Below the pieces are notes generated by a model, which saw only the letters and a program-made list of their open reading frames with translations, had not been told where the DNA came from and did no database searches. A stretch of 64,000 nt of DNA, from NCBI GenBank assembly GCA_964506245.1, contig CAZDKK010000003.1, positions 77,943-141,942 on the forward strand, in the 5' to 3' direction. Below are positions 43,789-53,016 of the stretch, one piece after another. The position numbers and the translations under genes were made by a program. This stretch comes from CAZDKK01 sp964506245 (lineage in GTDB: Bacteria; Eisenbacteria; RBG-16-71-46; CAIMUX01; WJJG01). The first letter of the stretch is position 1. Each line of letters starts with the position of its first letter.

Positions 43789-45374
43789 TCGAGGCACGGG
43801 TGGAGACAGACCGAGACGTGGCGGGGATCCGGTTCGAAAGCCAGACGATCGAGTATGCGGCGCTCTCCGGGCACGGCGAGACCGCGCTCCTCGAGCGGCT
43901 CGCCTCGCCCGGCGGGCTGGCCGGCTACCCGCTGCTCGACCCGGCCTGCGCGCCGGCCAGCGATTCGCCTTGGCTCGACCGCGCGGCCGCCGCCCGCGAG
44001 ATCGCGCGGCAGAATCCCGCGTTGCCCGCACCCGCGCCCGACAGCGACTACGTCGTCGCCGGCCAGCAGGCCGGGCTGATGACGGGGCCGCTCTACACGT
44101 TCCTCAAGGCGGCGAGCGCGATCGCCGTGGCCCGCGACCTTTCTGCGCGCACCGGGCGGGGCATCCTGCCGCTCTTCTGGATTGCCGGCGAAGACCACGA
44201 TGTCCTCGAGGTGAATCGCTTCACCTTGAACGGCCAGCGGTTCGTCCACGAGTACGCGGGCGAGCTGAGCCGCGGGCGGGTGCCGCAGGTGGCCGACATC
44301 GATCTGCGCGCGGCGCGCGAGCCGTTGCTGCGCTTCCTCGAGGCGCGGCTGCCCGCGACCGAGTTCACCCCGGGGATCCTGGCGCAGGTGGCGGCGGCCG
44401 ACTTTCGCAGCTACGTCACCCTCTTCGCGGATCTGATGCGCGGCCTCTTCGCGCGCTGGGAGCTGCGGCTCATCGATCCGATTCCGCTGCGGCCGCTGAC
44501 CGCCCCGGCGCTGGCCGCGCTGGTGGCGCGCTGGCCCGCGGCGCGTGCGGCGCTCGCGCAAGGTGCAGGCAGCTTGCGCGCGGCGGGACTGACCGCGCCT
44601 CTCGAGGCGCTGCGCCTCTTCGAGATCTCCGGAGGCGCGCGCGTACCGGTCGACGATGTGGGGACGGGTTTGCGGATCGGCGGCCGCACGCTGGACTGGG
44701 CAGAGGCGGCCGAGGCCATCCGGCAGGCGCCCGCGCGGTTCTCGGGCGGCGCGGCGCTGCGGCCGATCTGCCAGGACGCGGCCTTGCCCATCGTCGCCAC
44801 GATCGCCGGGCCCTCGGAGCTGGCCTACCTCTGGCAGATCGAGCCCGTGGCCGCGCGTGTCGGCGTGCGCTCCTCGGCCCGGCACCCGCGCATCTCGGCC
44901 ACCTTCGTGGGGCCGGCCGTGGCGCGGGCGATGGCGGCGGCGCAGATGGGCGCGCGCGAGCTCTTCGGGCCGGGCGATCCCTCGCGTGCGGCCGAGGGCG
45001 TGCAGCCCCCCGACCCGCGCGCGGCCGACATCGAGCGCGCGGGAAGCGACCTGCTCGCGCGGATCGATGCGCTGGCGCCCCCGGGTGACCCGCGCTGGCT
45101 CCGGACGAGCCGCGAGGCGATCGCGACGGCGATCGCGCGCATCACCGCCCGGCTGGGCGAGGAAAGGCTGGCCGAGCAAGGGCGCACGCGCGAGCGGCTC
45201 GAGAAGATCACGGCGGCCCTGCTGCCCGATGGCAAGCTGCAGGAACGCGTGGTCAATCCCTACCAGTTCCTGAACCTCTACGGCCCGGACTTCGCCCGCG
45301 AGGCCGTGGAGCAGCTCGACCCGTGGCTGCGGGCGCACCAGCTCGTGTGGATCCGAGGGCAAGCGGCCGGGTGA
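43785..45374 (+). CDS. bshC: BshC, putative cysteine ligase of bacillithiol synthesis
   Basis: The product is 529 aa from a GTG overlapping the methyltransferase stop. It joins cysteine to glucosaminyl-malate, the last step of bacillithiol synthesis. Signature segments are VVAGQQAGLMTGPLYTFLKA, LPLFWIAGEDHDVLEVNRF and, near the end, LQERVVNPYQFLNLYG. The length fits the family (about 530-540 aa). The three bsh genes in a row confirm the call. Cytosolic. Confidence 0.93.
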   Translation: MIEARVETDRDVAGIRFESQTIEYAALSGHGETALLERLASPGGLAGYPLLDPACAPASDSPWLDRAAAAREIARQNPALPAPAPDSDYVVAGQQAGLMTGPLYTFLKAASAIAVARDLSARTGRGILPLFWIAGEDHDVLEVNRFTLNGQRFVHEYAGELSRGRVPQVADIDLRAAREPLLRFLEARLPATEFTPGILAQVAAADFRSYVTLFADLMRGLFARWELRLIDPIPLRPLTAPALAALVARWPAARAALAQGAGSLRAAGLTAPLEALRLFEISGGARVPVDDVGTGLRIGGRTLDWAEAAEAIRQAPARFSGGAALRPICQDAALPIVATIAGPSELAYLWQIEPVAARVGVRSSARHPRISATFVGPAVARAMAAAQMGARELFGPGDPSRAAEGVQPPDPRAADIERAGSDLLARIDALAPPGDPRWLRTSREAIATAIARITARLGEERLAEQGRTRERLEKITAALLPDGKLQERVVNPYQFLNLYGPDFAREAVEQLDPWLRAHQLVWIRGQAAG

Positions 45375-45425
45375 ACCGGTGAGGCCAGGGCACTCGCTGC
45401 CGGGTGGATCGGAGGACGAGGTCGT

Positions 45426-46205
45426 ATGCGAGTCGACGTGCTGGCGATCGGGGCGCATCCCGATGACGTGGACATGATCTGCGGCGGGACGCTCGCCAAG
45501 CTGGCCGCGCGCGGCCGGCGGGTGGCGATCCTCGATCTGACGCGCGGGGAGATGGGCACGCGCGGCACGCCCGACCAGCGGGCCGAAGAGGCGCAGGCCG
45601 CGGCCAGGGTGCTGGGGGTCTGCCGGCGGATCACCTTCGACCTGGGCGACGGCCGCCTGCGTGACACCGACGAGAGCCGCCGCCAGGTGATCGAGGTCCT
45701 GCGCACGCTGCGCCCGTCGATCGTCATGGGTCACTTCTGGGATGACCTGCACCCCGATCACTGCGCGGCCGGCCAGATCCTGCGTTCGGTGATCTACCCC
45801 GCGGGCTTCAGCAACTACCCGGCGGCCGGTGAGCCCTTCCGGCCCAACGAGGTGCTCTTCTTCATGGCGCATACCCCCTTCGCGCCGAGCTTCGTGGTCG
45901 CGATCGACGAGTTCCACGAGCGCAAGCTCGAGGCGGTGCGCTGCTACAAGTCGCAGATTCACGACCCGCACAATACCGCTCCGCAGACGGGGATCTCCCA
46001 GCCCGACTTCCTGCTGCGACTCGAGGCCCGCGCGCGCCACTTCGGGGCGCTGATCGGACGCACCTACGGCGAGCCGTTCCTGGTGACGCGCCTGGTCCCG
46101 ATGGACGACCCGGTGGCGCACTACGCGCCCTTCACGCGGGGCTTCCCGCCCAGCGCCGCCGACGCGCCCTTCGCGAACGGGTGCCCGCCGGGCGAAGGGG
46201 TGTGA
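45426..46205 (+). CDS. bshB1: BshB1, bacillithiol biosynthesis deacetylase
   Basis: The product is 259 aa from ATG 45426. It removes the acetyl group from N-acetylglucosaminyl-malate with a zinc-dependent LmbE/PIG-L fold. The metal-binding AIGAHPDDVDMICGGTL, LDLTRGEMGTRGT, and the third ligand in HPDHCAAGQILRSVIY are all present, with YKSQI and the BshB1-typical PEVLFF-like segment RPNEVLFFM. The last 25 residues are a Pro/Gly-rich tail. 51 nt after bshC, 70 nt before bshA. Confidence 0.92.
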   Translation: MRVDVLAIGAHPDDVDMICGGTLAKLAARGRRVAILDLTRGEMGTRGTPDQRAEEAQAAARVLGVCRRITFDLGDGRLRDTDESRRQVIEVLRTLRPSIVMGHFWDDLHPDHCAAGQILRSVIYPAGFSNYPAAGEPFRPNEVLFFMAHTPFAPSFVVAIDEFHERKLEAVRCYKSQIHDPHNTAPQTGISQPDFLLRLEARARHFGALIGRTYGEPFLVTRLVPMDDPVAHYAPFTRGFPPSAADAPFANGCPPGEGV

Positions 46206-46275
46206 CCCGCGAGCGCCGGGTGGGACAGCGGGGCCGCATGAACGCCAACGGCCCGGCACAGAAAGCGAGGAGCTG

Positions 46276-47400
46276 ATGAAGATCGTCTTCTCCTGCCACC
46301 CCACCATGGGTGGATCGGGGATCGTGGCGACCGAGCTGGCGACGGCGCTGGCACACCGCGGGCACCAAGTGCACCTGGCCGCCGTCAGGCGCCCCTTCCG
46401 GCTGCGCGATGACTCGGGCGTGATCTTCCACAAGGTGAGCATCCCCGAGTACCCGCTCTTCATGTATCCGCCCCACGATCTGGCGCTGGCCACCAAGCTG
46501 GCGGAGATCGTGCGCACGTTCGACATCGACATCCTCCACGCGCACTACGCGATTCCCCACGCCATCACCGCCCTGCTGGCGCGGCAGATCGTCCTGCCGC
46601 ACCGGGTGCGCGTCGTGACCACGCTGCACGGCACCGACATCACGCTGGTTGGCAGCCTGGCCGAGTTCTACGACCTCACGCGCCACGCGATGCTCCAGAG
46701 CGACGGTCTGACGGCCGTCTCGGAATGGCTGGCCGCGGAGACCGTGCGGCGCTTCGAGCTGGCGGCCCCGCCGGAGGTGATCCACAACTTCGTCGACACG
46801 GGGCGCTTCAATCCGGAGGGCCGCGCGGCCTATCCGGAGCCGGGCGGGCTCTTCCACCTGGTGCACGCGAGCAACTTGCGGCCGGTCAAGCGCGTCGCTG
46901 ACGTCGTGCGCGTCTTCGCCGGCGTGCAGGCCCAGCTTCCCGCGCGGCTGACGATCCTGGGCGAGGGCCCGGAGAAGGGGTTGGCGCAGGAGCTTGTGGC
47001 GGAACTGGGGCTCTGCTCGAAGGTAGACTTCGCGAGCACCGCCGGCGACGTGCCGGCGGTGATGCGCTCGGCGCACCTCAACCTGCTGCTGAGCGACCAC
47101 GAGTCGTTCGGACTCTCAGCCCTCGAGGGTCTGGCCTGCGGGACGCCCGTGGCCGGGAGCGACTCGGGGGGACTGCCGGAGGTGATCGAGGAGGGACGCA
47201 CGGGCCTGCTGTGCCCGGTGGGCGAGGTGGCCTGCACGGTGGTCAAGTCCGTGGCGCTGCTGGGCAACCGCGCCGAATGGGAGCGGATGAGCCGCGCGGC
47301 CGCCGCGGACGTGCGGGAGCGATTCCGGGTGGAACGGGTCGTGCCGCGCTACGAGGCGCTCTACGAACGCGTGGTGGCCAGCCCGGGGCGGCGGGTGTGA
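46276..47400 (+). CDS. bshA: BshA, N-acetyl-alpha-D-glucosaminyl L-malate synthase
   Basis: The product is 374 aa; the ATG at 46276 follows GAGGAG. This GT4 glycosyltransferase starts bacillithiol synthesis by joining UDP-GlcNAc and L-malate. The BshA opening CHPTMGGSGIVATELATALA is diagnostic, followed by HAHYAIPHAITALLA, TTLHGTDITLVG, LTAVSEWLAAET and the donor-site ESFGLSALEGLACGTPVAGSDSGG. Last gene of the operon. Other GT4 enzymes of the window lack the GGSG N-terminal motif. Confidence 0.94.
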   Translation: MKIVFSCHPTMGGSGIVATELATALAHRGHQVHLAAVRRPFRLRDDSGVIFHKVSIPEYPLFMYPPHDLALATKLAEIVRTFDIDILHAHYAIPHAITALLARQIVLPHRVRVVTTLHGTDITLVGSLAEFYDLTRHAMLQSDGLTAVSEWLAAETVRRFELAAPPEVIHNFVDTGRFNPEGRAAYPEPGGLFHLVHASNLRPVKRVADVVRVFAGVQAQLPARLTILGEGPEKGLAQELVAELGLCSKVDFASTAGDVPAVMRSAHLNLLLSDHESFGLSALEGLACGTPVAGSDSGGLPEVIEEGRTGLLCPVGEVACTVVKSVALLGNRAEWERMSRAAAADVRERFRVERVVPRYEALYERVVASPGRRV

Positions 47401-47458
47401 CACGTCCGAGATGCGGCCGAGGTTCCTCGCGGGCACCGGGCCGCACGCTTCGGCCGGA

Positions 47459-47488
47459 TTGTGCCCCGGGGTCCCGGACCTGTATACT
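47459..47488 (+). promoter_or_regulatory. Probable promoter of subtilase 1
   Basis: TTGTGC (47459-47464), 18-nt spacer, TATACT (47483-47488), 83 nt before the ATG. The CTGTATACTCA context resembles CTGTACACTCA before the second subtilase. Confidence 0.5.
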
Positions 47489-47570
47489 CAAGGTTGTCGG
47501 CTCGAATGGAGGTTGCGCTGGGGCGCAAGACGCTGCGGCCGGTGCTGTCTTCGAACCGGGAGGTGCATCC

Positions 47571-49055
47571 ATGCAAAGGTGCATCCTGGCGATCGCCATC
47601 GTGCTCGGATTCTCCTCGTGGGCGCTGGCCGACGAGACCGAGTTCGTCGCCGAGCAGATCTGCTGCGTCCTCGAGGAAGGCCACACGATCGAGGAGATCA
47701 ACGCCCGCTGGGGCACCACGACGATCCATGCCGACCTGGAGAATGACTTCTACCTCCTGCATGTGGAGGGCGTCGAGGATCTGCTCGAGTTCGTCGAACG
47801 GATGGCCGGGGACGAGGCGATCGACATCGTGGACGTGAACTGGTACCTGGAAGCGCCCGAGAGCGTCCGCCAGATGGTCGTCACGGCCATCGGGGGCACC
47901 TATGAGGAGTACGTCGACCAATCGATGACCGCCCGCATCGGACTCGACGCCGCCCACGCGATCACCCGCGGCGAGGGCGTGACGGTGGCCGTGCTCGACA
48001 CGGGCGTCGACCCGCAGCACGAGGTGTTCGCGGGGCGACTGTCGGCATTCCGCTACGATTGTCTGGAATTCGACTTCGAGCCCTGGGAGACCGCCAACGG
48101 CGAGGATGACGACGGGGACGGAGAGATTGACGAGGGCTTCGGCCACGGGACCATGGTAGCAGGGCTGGTCGCCCTGATCGCGCCGGACGCGCAGATCATG
48201 CCCATTCGCGTGCTCGACGACGACGGCCGCGGCACTTTGTTCGCCATCGCCAAGGGCATGATTGCGGCCTGCGCGCACGAAGCACAGATCATCAACGCCA
48301 GCTTCGGAACGCCGAACGTGGTCGAGACCATCAGTCGCCGCCTGCGCGTGGCCTCGATGCACCAAGTCATGACCGTGGCCGGGGCGGGCAACCGCGACCT
48401 CGAATTCCCCGCCTACCATCCGGCCTGCGATGAGCTGGCCTTCATGGTCACAGCGCTTGACTCCGCAGACGTGAAGGCCGGCTTCGCCGATTTCAGCGCG
48501 CACGTGATCGTCTCGGCCCCTGGCGTGGGGCTGCGCAGCGCCTATCCAGGCGGGTGGGCCAACGGCAGCGGCTGTTCCTTCGCAACGCCGCTCGTGGCCG
48601 GGGAGATGGCCTTGCTCCTGAGCGCAGAGCCCAGTCTCACATTCGAGCAGATGGGTGCTGCGCTCGAGACCGGCGTCGATCCCATCTACGGGCATGCCGG
48701 CAACCAAGCCTATCTGGGCAAACTGGGCACGGGGCGCATCAACCTGCCGCGGGCCCTGGGGGAAACCAGCTCGGTGCCGGCCGCTCTCGACGGGGGAGCC
48801 CGGCTCCGCATCTGGCCCAACCCGGCGCTGGGCGAGATACGAATGGACTACTCCGCGCCTGGCTCGGGGCCCTGGCGCCTGGCCATCTACGACGCCAGCG
48901 GGCGGCTCGTCCACCGCGGCGAATGGACCGCCGGAGAGCCCGTGGTCTGGTCGGCCCGCGACCTCTCCGGCCGGCGGGTTGCGCCGGGGACCTACTTCGC
49001 AAAGCTGACCGGCGGGCGCCAGACCGCCAACGCCGCCGTGACCGTTCTGCGCTGA
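47571..49055 (+). CDS. Secreted subtilisin-family (S8) protease 1 with C-terminal sorting domain
   Basis: The product is 494 aa; the ATG at 47571 follows GGGAGGTG. A signal peptide (1-20), a propeptide-like domain (about 22-95, containing AEQICCVLEEGHTIEEI) and an S8 catalytic domain (about 130-395) are seen. The triad is Asp143 (VAVLDTGVD), His192 (GFGHGTMVAGL) and Ser336 (GSGCSFATPLVAGE), with oxyanion Asn274 (GAGNRD). An Asp-rich loop (EDDDGDGEIDEG) could bind calcium. A FlgD-like domain ends APGTYFAKLTGG. It is a close paralogue of the gene at 60909 along the full length. Expected to digest proteins outside the cell or process neighbouring surface proteins. Confidence 0.92.
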   Translation: MQRCILAIAIVLGFSSWALADETEFVAEQICCVLEEGHTIEEINARWGTTTIHADLENDFYLLHVEGVEDLLEFVERMAGDEAIDIVDVNWYLEAPESVRQMVVTAIGGTYEEYVDQSMTARIGLDAAHAITRGEGVTVAVLDTGVDPQHEVFAGRLSAFRYDCLEFDFEPWETANGEDDDGDGEIDEGFGHGTMVAGLVALIAPDAQIMPIRVLDDDGRGTLFAIAKGMIAACAHEAQIINASFGTPNVVETISRRLRVASMHQVMTVAGAGNRDLEFPAYHPACDELAFMVTALDSADVKAGFADFSAHVIVSAPGVGLRSAYPGGWANGSGCSFATPLVAGEMALLLSAEPSLTFEQMGAALETGVDPIYGHAGNQAYLGKLGTGRINLPRALGETSSVPAALDGGARLRIWPNPALGEIRMDYSAPGSGPWRLAIYDASGRLVHRGEWTAGEPVVWSARDLSGRRVAPGTYFAKLTGGRQTANAAVTVLR

Positions 49056-49230
49056 TCGCAAACGCCAAAGCGCACTCCGTCCGGGGCCGGGCAAGCGACA
49101 CCAGGCCCTTCTCGTTCCTCGTGCTCTTACGCGTGTATTTCTGCCACTCCGTCCTGCGTCTACCTGTCATAGGGCTGATTCCGGCCTGAGAGCGCGGGAT
49201 GGACGGGGATGCCCCGCTAGGAGCGGCCAG

Positions 49231-51516
49231 ATGGCGGCGACGCCTGGAGCACCCAGGATCGCGATGTACTCGCACGACACGTACGGGTTGGGTCACCTCA
49301 CCCGCACGAGCCGGCTCGCCCGCGGGATCACGCGGGCCTTCCCGGGGAGCACTATTCTCATCCTCTCCGGATCCCCAATCGCGCACCGCTTCACGTTTCC
49401 GCCCGGGGTCGACTACATCAAGCTTCCCGCGGTGGTGAAGACCGGGCCCGACACCTACGTGCCGCGCGAGCTCGGAATCTCGAGACAATCGGTTCGGCGC
49501 ATGCGCACGCAGATCATCTACGACGCGCTCGAGGAGTTCCGTCCGCACCTGTTCCTGGTGGACAATGTCCCAGCGGGGATGAAAGGTGAGCTACTGCCCA
49601 TTCTCGCGTGGCTGCACGGGCGCCGGCCCGAGACGCGGATCCACCTCAACCTGCGCGATGTGCTCGACGATTGCGGCGTGATCCGCGCAGCCTGGCGCCG
49701 CGATGACATCTACGCGCTCCTGAGAACGTGCTACGACGCGATCCACATCTTCGGGCTGCCGGGCGTCTTCGACGCCGTAGGAGCCTATTGCCTGCCGGCT
49801 GATCTGAGCGAGCACCTGGGCTACGTCGGGCCCGACGTCGACGGAGCGATCGGAGGGGCGCACCTGCCGCCTGCCGCGCCCGGCCGGCAGCGCGTCCTGG
49901 TGACGATTGGGGGCGGCGGCGATGGAGCTTCGCTTCTCGAGACTGTTGCCGGACTCCAGGTCCGGCTCGCCCGGTGCAGTCCCTTCCAGTTCCACGTGGT
50001 CACGGGCCCGCTCATGGATCCCGGCACGCGTGATGCGGTGGGAAGGCAGCTGGCCGATCTCGACGGCGTGACCCTGCACGAATTCGTCGAGGATCTCCCC
50101 GCCTGGATGGCCGGGTGCGACCTGGTGCTGTCGATGGGGGGGTACAACACCCTCTGCGAGATCCTGGCCTGTGCCCGGCGATCGGTGGTCGTCCCGCGCG
50201 TCTATCCGCGCCAGGAGCAACTCATACGCGCGCGGGCCTTCGAACGGCACGGCCTTGTGGAGGTCATCGATCCGCGCGAGCTGAGCGCCGAGAGTCTGGA
50301 GGCCCGCCTGCGCCGGTCGCTGCGGCGAACGCCGGTGCTCCCGGCGCCCCCGCGGATCTTTGGGGGCGTGGCCGCGCTGCAGCAGAGACTCCGGGCCCTG
50401 TTGGGGTGGGGCAGCGGGAAGACCTCGGCGCGCGGGTCTGCTTCCCGCCGGCCGGCCGCCATTCCTCGATCGCTCAACCACAAGGGGGCGCTGCTCATCC
50501 TCGCTACACTCACCGGCGCTCTGGCGGCAGGGGCGGCGCCGGACGAGATCCGCCCGGCCCGGGTCTTCGCGGAGGTCGCCGCGGGCTACGATACGAATAT
50601 CCTCAACTCCTCCGATGCGGAGCTGAATGCCTTCGACACGCAGGATCCCGAGGCGTTCTTCGCGATCAACCGCACCGCGGATGCGTCGATGCGTCTGGCC
50701 GTGGAGGCGGACTGGCGGCTGGGTCGTGTGCTGGGAATGAAGCCCAAGCTGCGCGCCGGCTATGCGCGGGACCAGTTCGCGCACAATCCGATCACAGGGG
50801 TGAGTGCGTACACCGCGGAGATGAGCACCAGGCTGCCCGCGGAGATGCGCTCGACCCTGACCTGCGCCTATCGACCGCAGGTCTACGGGCGGCATCGCGT
50901 GGACAAGGACGCCCTCCCGGGCGATGCGCGGTATCGGGCGGAGGCGCATCGGCGCTGGGATGTCGAGTGGACCGTCGAGCGCGCGGTCAACCCGACCGTC
51001 AGCGTGGGCGCGTCGGTGGAGGGGACCTGGAAGAACTACACCGAGCCCTTCGTCGAGCGAGACCAGCGCCGCCTGGGCCTGGCATTGTCGAGCGAGGTCA
51101 CGACCGCGCGCCGTGTCTCCCTGGAGATCTCGGGCGGGTGGCGACGCGCGCTGTCACGCAACCAGCCGGACCTGGGCAAGGACCTCTCCTACTACGAATG
51201 GGAGATCGGGCCGGAGATCACGTGGGACGGCCCCTCGGCCGACACCGAGCTGTCGGCTGCCCTTGACCTCTCGTGGCGGCACTACACCTCGCGCGATCCT
51301 GATGACGAGAACCACTACCGGCGCCACGACCTCTTCGGGGGGGTCAGCGCGGCCCTGCTCTATCGGCTCTCCGGTTGCCTGGCCTGGCGCCTGGCCGGCG
51401 GCCACGCCTGGCGCTCGGCCGCGTTGAATTCGGGGGAGGAGGCTGACTACGACGAGGAGGGCTCCTTTTCCGAGTGGGTTTGGGAATCTGGGCTGCGGTG
51501 GGAGTGGGAACGCTGA
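49231..51516 (+). CDS. COG4671-like glycosyltransferase fused in frame to an outer-membrane beta-barrel
   Basis: The frame encodes 761 aa from ATG 49231 (AGGAGCG upstream). Residues 1-390 form a MurG-like GT28-type glycosyltransferase: MYSHDTYGLGHLTRTSRLARG at the N-terminus, VLVTIGGGGDGASLL at the domain boundary and the donor-site LVLSMGGYNTLCEILA. Residues about 411-436 (NHKGALLILATLTGALAAGA) look like a signal peptide, and 440-761 like a beta-barrel starting VFAEVAAGYDTNILNSS and ending in aromatic strands. A cytosolic enzyme and an outer-membrane barrel in one chain is hard to reconcile, so either there are two proteins (no ATG exists at the join; a TTG near 50401 is the only candidate) or a stop has been lost. 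First gene of the glycan cluster. Confidence 0.75.
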   Translation: MAATPGAPRIAMYSHDTYGLGHLTRTSRLARGITRAFPGSTILILSGSPIAHRFTFPPGVDYIKLPAVVKTGPDTYVPRELGISRQSVRRMRTQIIYDALEEFRPHLFLVDNVPAGMKGELLPILAWLHGRRPETRIHLNLRDVLDDCGVIRAAWRRDDIYALLRTCYDAIHIFGLPGVFDAVGAYCLPADLSEHLGYVGPDVDGAIGGAHLPPAAPGRQRVLVTIGGGGDGASLLETVAGLQVRLARCSPFQFHVVTGPLMDPGTRDAVGRQLADLDGVTLHEFVEDLPAWMAGCDLVLSMGGYNTLCEILACARRSVVVPRVYPRQEQLIRARAFERHGLVEVIDPRELSAESLEARLRRSLRRTPVLPAPPRIFGGVAALQQRLRALLGWGSGKTSARGSASRRPAAIPRSLNHKGALLILATLTGALAAGAAPDEIRPARVFAEVAAGYDTNILNSSDAELNAFDTQDPEAFFAINRTADASMRLAVEADWRLGRVLGMKPKLRAGYARDQFAHNPITGVSAYTAEMSTRLPAEMRSTLTCAYRPQVYGRHRVDKDALPGDARYRAEAHRRWDVEWTVERAVNPTVSVGASVEGTWKNYTEPFVERDQRRLGLALSSEVTTARRVSLEISGGWRRALSRNQPDLGKDLSYYEWEIGPEITWDGPSADTELSAALDLSWRHYTSRDPDDENHYRRHDLFGGVSAALLYRLSGCLAWRLAGGHAWRSAALNSGEEADYDEEGSFSEWVWESGLRWEWER

Positions 51517-51530
51517 GAGGACCCAGGAGC

Positions 51531-52997
51531 ATGCTTGACATCAGGGCAACGCTTGGCATCCAGACCCGCCTGCTGCGGTCCACGATCGGTGCGCGCATCT
51601 TGCGGACCTCAGTCTTGGCGGTGTTCGCTGTTGCGTTAGGGTCGTCCCCTTGCACGGCCTCGCCTTCCGGCATCTGGCCCGTATTTCGAGGGGACGCGCG
51701 GCACTCCGGGGCAACGGACCGGGAGGCACCCAACGATTCTGTGCTGGCCTGGTCCCTGGCCACGGGCGACAGCATCCTCTACGCCTCGCCGGCCGTCGCG
51801 AACGACGGCACGGTCTACATCGGGAACCTGGACAAGGAACTCATTGCCGTTTCCTACTGGGGGGCACCCCGCTGGGTGTTCGTCGGCGAGGGCAACTTCC
51901 GCTACTCGTCCCCGGCCATCGGCGAAGACGGCACGGTCTACGTCGGGGGCAGCGATGGGGTGTTGTACGCGGTGCGGGAGAACGGCACGCGCAAGTGGAC
52001 CTTCGAAGCCGGGGGGGCGATCAAGACGTCGCCGACCCTTGGCGCCGATGGCAGGATCTACTTTGGCGCAGATGACGGGCGTCTCTACGCCGTGCGGCCC
52101 GACAGCACCCTGGCCTGGTCGTACCCGACGGGCGGCATCGTGCGCAGCTCACCGGCCGTCGGCCCCGACGGCACGATCTTCTTCGGTTCGGCGGACCACT
52201 ACCTCTACGCGCTCTGGCCCAATGGAACCCTGCGGTGGCGGGCCGCCACCGGGGGCGAGATCAAGTACTGCTCGCCCGCGGTGAGTCTCGACAACGTGGT
52301 CTATTTCGGATCCTACGACGGTTACATCTACGCCGTCACGGTTGGACAGGAGCTCGTCTACGCGACGTACACGGGGCACGCCATCCGATCCTCTCCCGCT
52401 CTGGCGCCCGACGGCAGGCTCTTTGTCGGAAGCGGCAACAACCTCCTGGCCCTCACCGCCGGTGGAGACATCGACTGGACGTACGACACCGGGGGCGAGG
52501 TCGCCAGTTCGCCGCTCTACTACACGGACGACTTCGTGGTGTGCGTTGGGGCGGATGACGGCGTGTTCCACTGCGTGCACGACGACGGGTCGAGCGATTG
52601 GACCTACACGGTGGGTCAGCCAATCCGTTCCAGCCCGGCACCGGGTCCGGCCACGATGATCCACGTCGCGGACGTGAGCGGCAGCCTGTGGTCTTTCGGC
52701 ATGGGCCCCAGCGTTGATGTGCGGGAGCGTTGGGGGGATGTGGGCGGGCCGACCCTGACCGTCCGCCCGAATCCTTCATCCGGGCCGGTCTCGGTGCGGC
52801 TGGAGAGCGGCATGGGAACCCTGACGCGGGTTCTCGTTCTGGATACAGCCGGGCGGTGCGTGAGGGTCCTGAACGGTCGCGGCAGCGAAATCCCCTGGGA
52901 TGGCCGCGACCAAGACGGTGTGCCGGTGGGTGCGGGATCCTACCTGCTCCGGTCGACGGAGGCGGGTTCGGCCGGACGCGTGTTGATTCTCCGCTGA
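51531..52997 (+). CDS. Secreted PQQ-type beta-propeller protein with C-terminal sorting domain
   Basis: The product is 488 aa from ATG 51531, 14 nt after the previous stop. After a signal peptide (about 18-43) come eight blades with the recurring (R/A/Y)SSPA...DGTVYxGxxDGxLYAV pattern, the seven-to-eight-bladed quinoprotein/BamB-like propeller. No PQQ-binding catalytic Asp or Cys pair is recognisable, so it is likely a binding or scaffold protein. The tail is FlgD-like and ends GAGSYLLRSTEAG. It lies in the glycan cluster and may help assemble or anchor the exported product at the surface. Confidence 0.83.
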   Translation: MLDIRATLGIQTRLLRSTIGARILRTSVLAVFAVALGSSPCTASPSGIWPVFRGDARHSGATDREAPNDSVLAWSLATGDSILYASPAVANDGTVYIGNLDKELIAVSYWGAPRWVFVGEGNFRYSSPAIGEDGTVYVGGSDGVLYAVRENGTRKWTFEAGGAIKTSPTLGADGRIYFGADDGRLYAVRPDSTLAWSYPTGGIVRSSPAVGPDGTIFFGSADHYLYALWPNGTLRWRAATGGEIKYCSPAVSLDNVVYFGSYDGYIYAVTVGQELVYATYTGHAIRSSPALAPDGRLFVGSGNNLLALTAGGDIDWTYDTGGEVASSPLYYTDDFVVCVGADDGVFHCVHDDGSSDWTYTVGQPIRSSPAPGPATMIHVADVSGSLWSFGMGPSVDVRERWGDVGGPTLTVRPNPSSGPVSVRLESGMGTLTRVLVLDTAGRCVRVLNGRGSEIPWDGRDQDGVPVGAGSYLLRSTEAGSAGRVLILR

Positions 52998-53016
52998 TGA
53001 CGAGGGACACGGGCAG

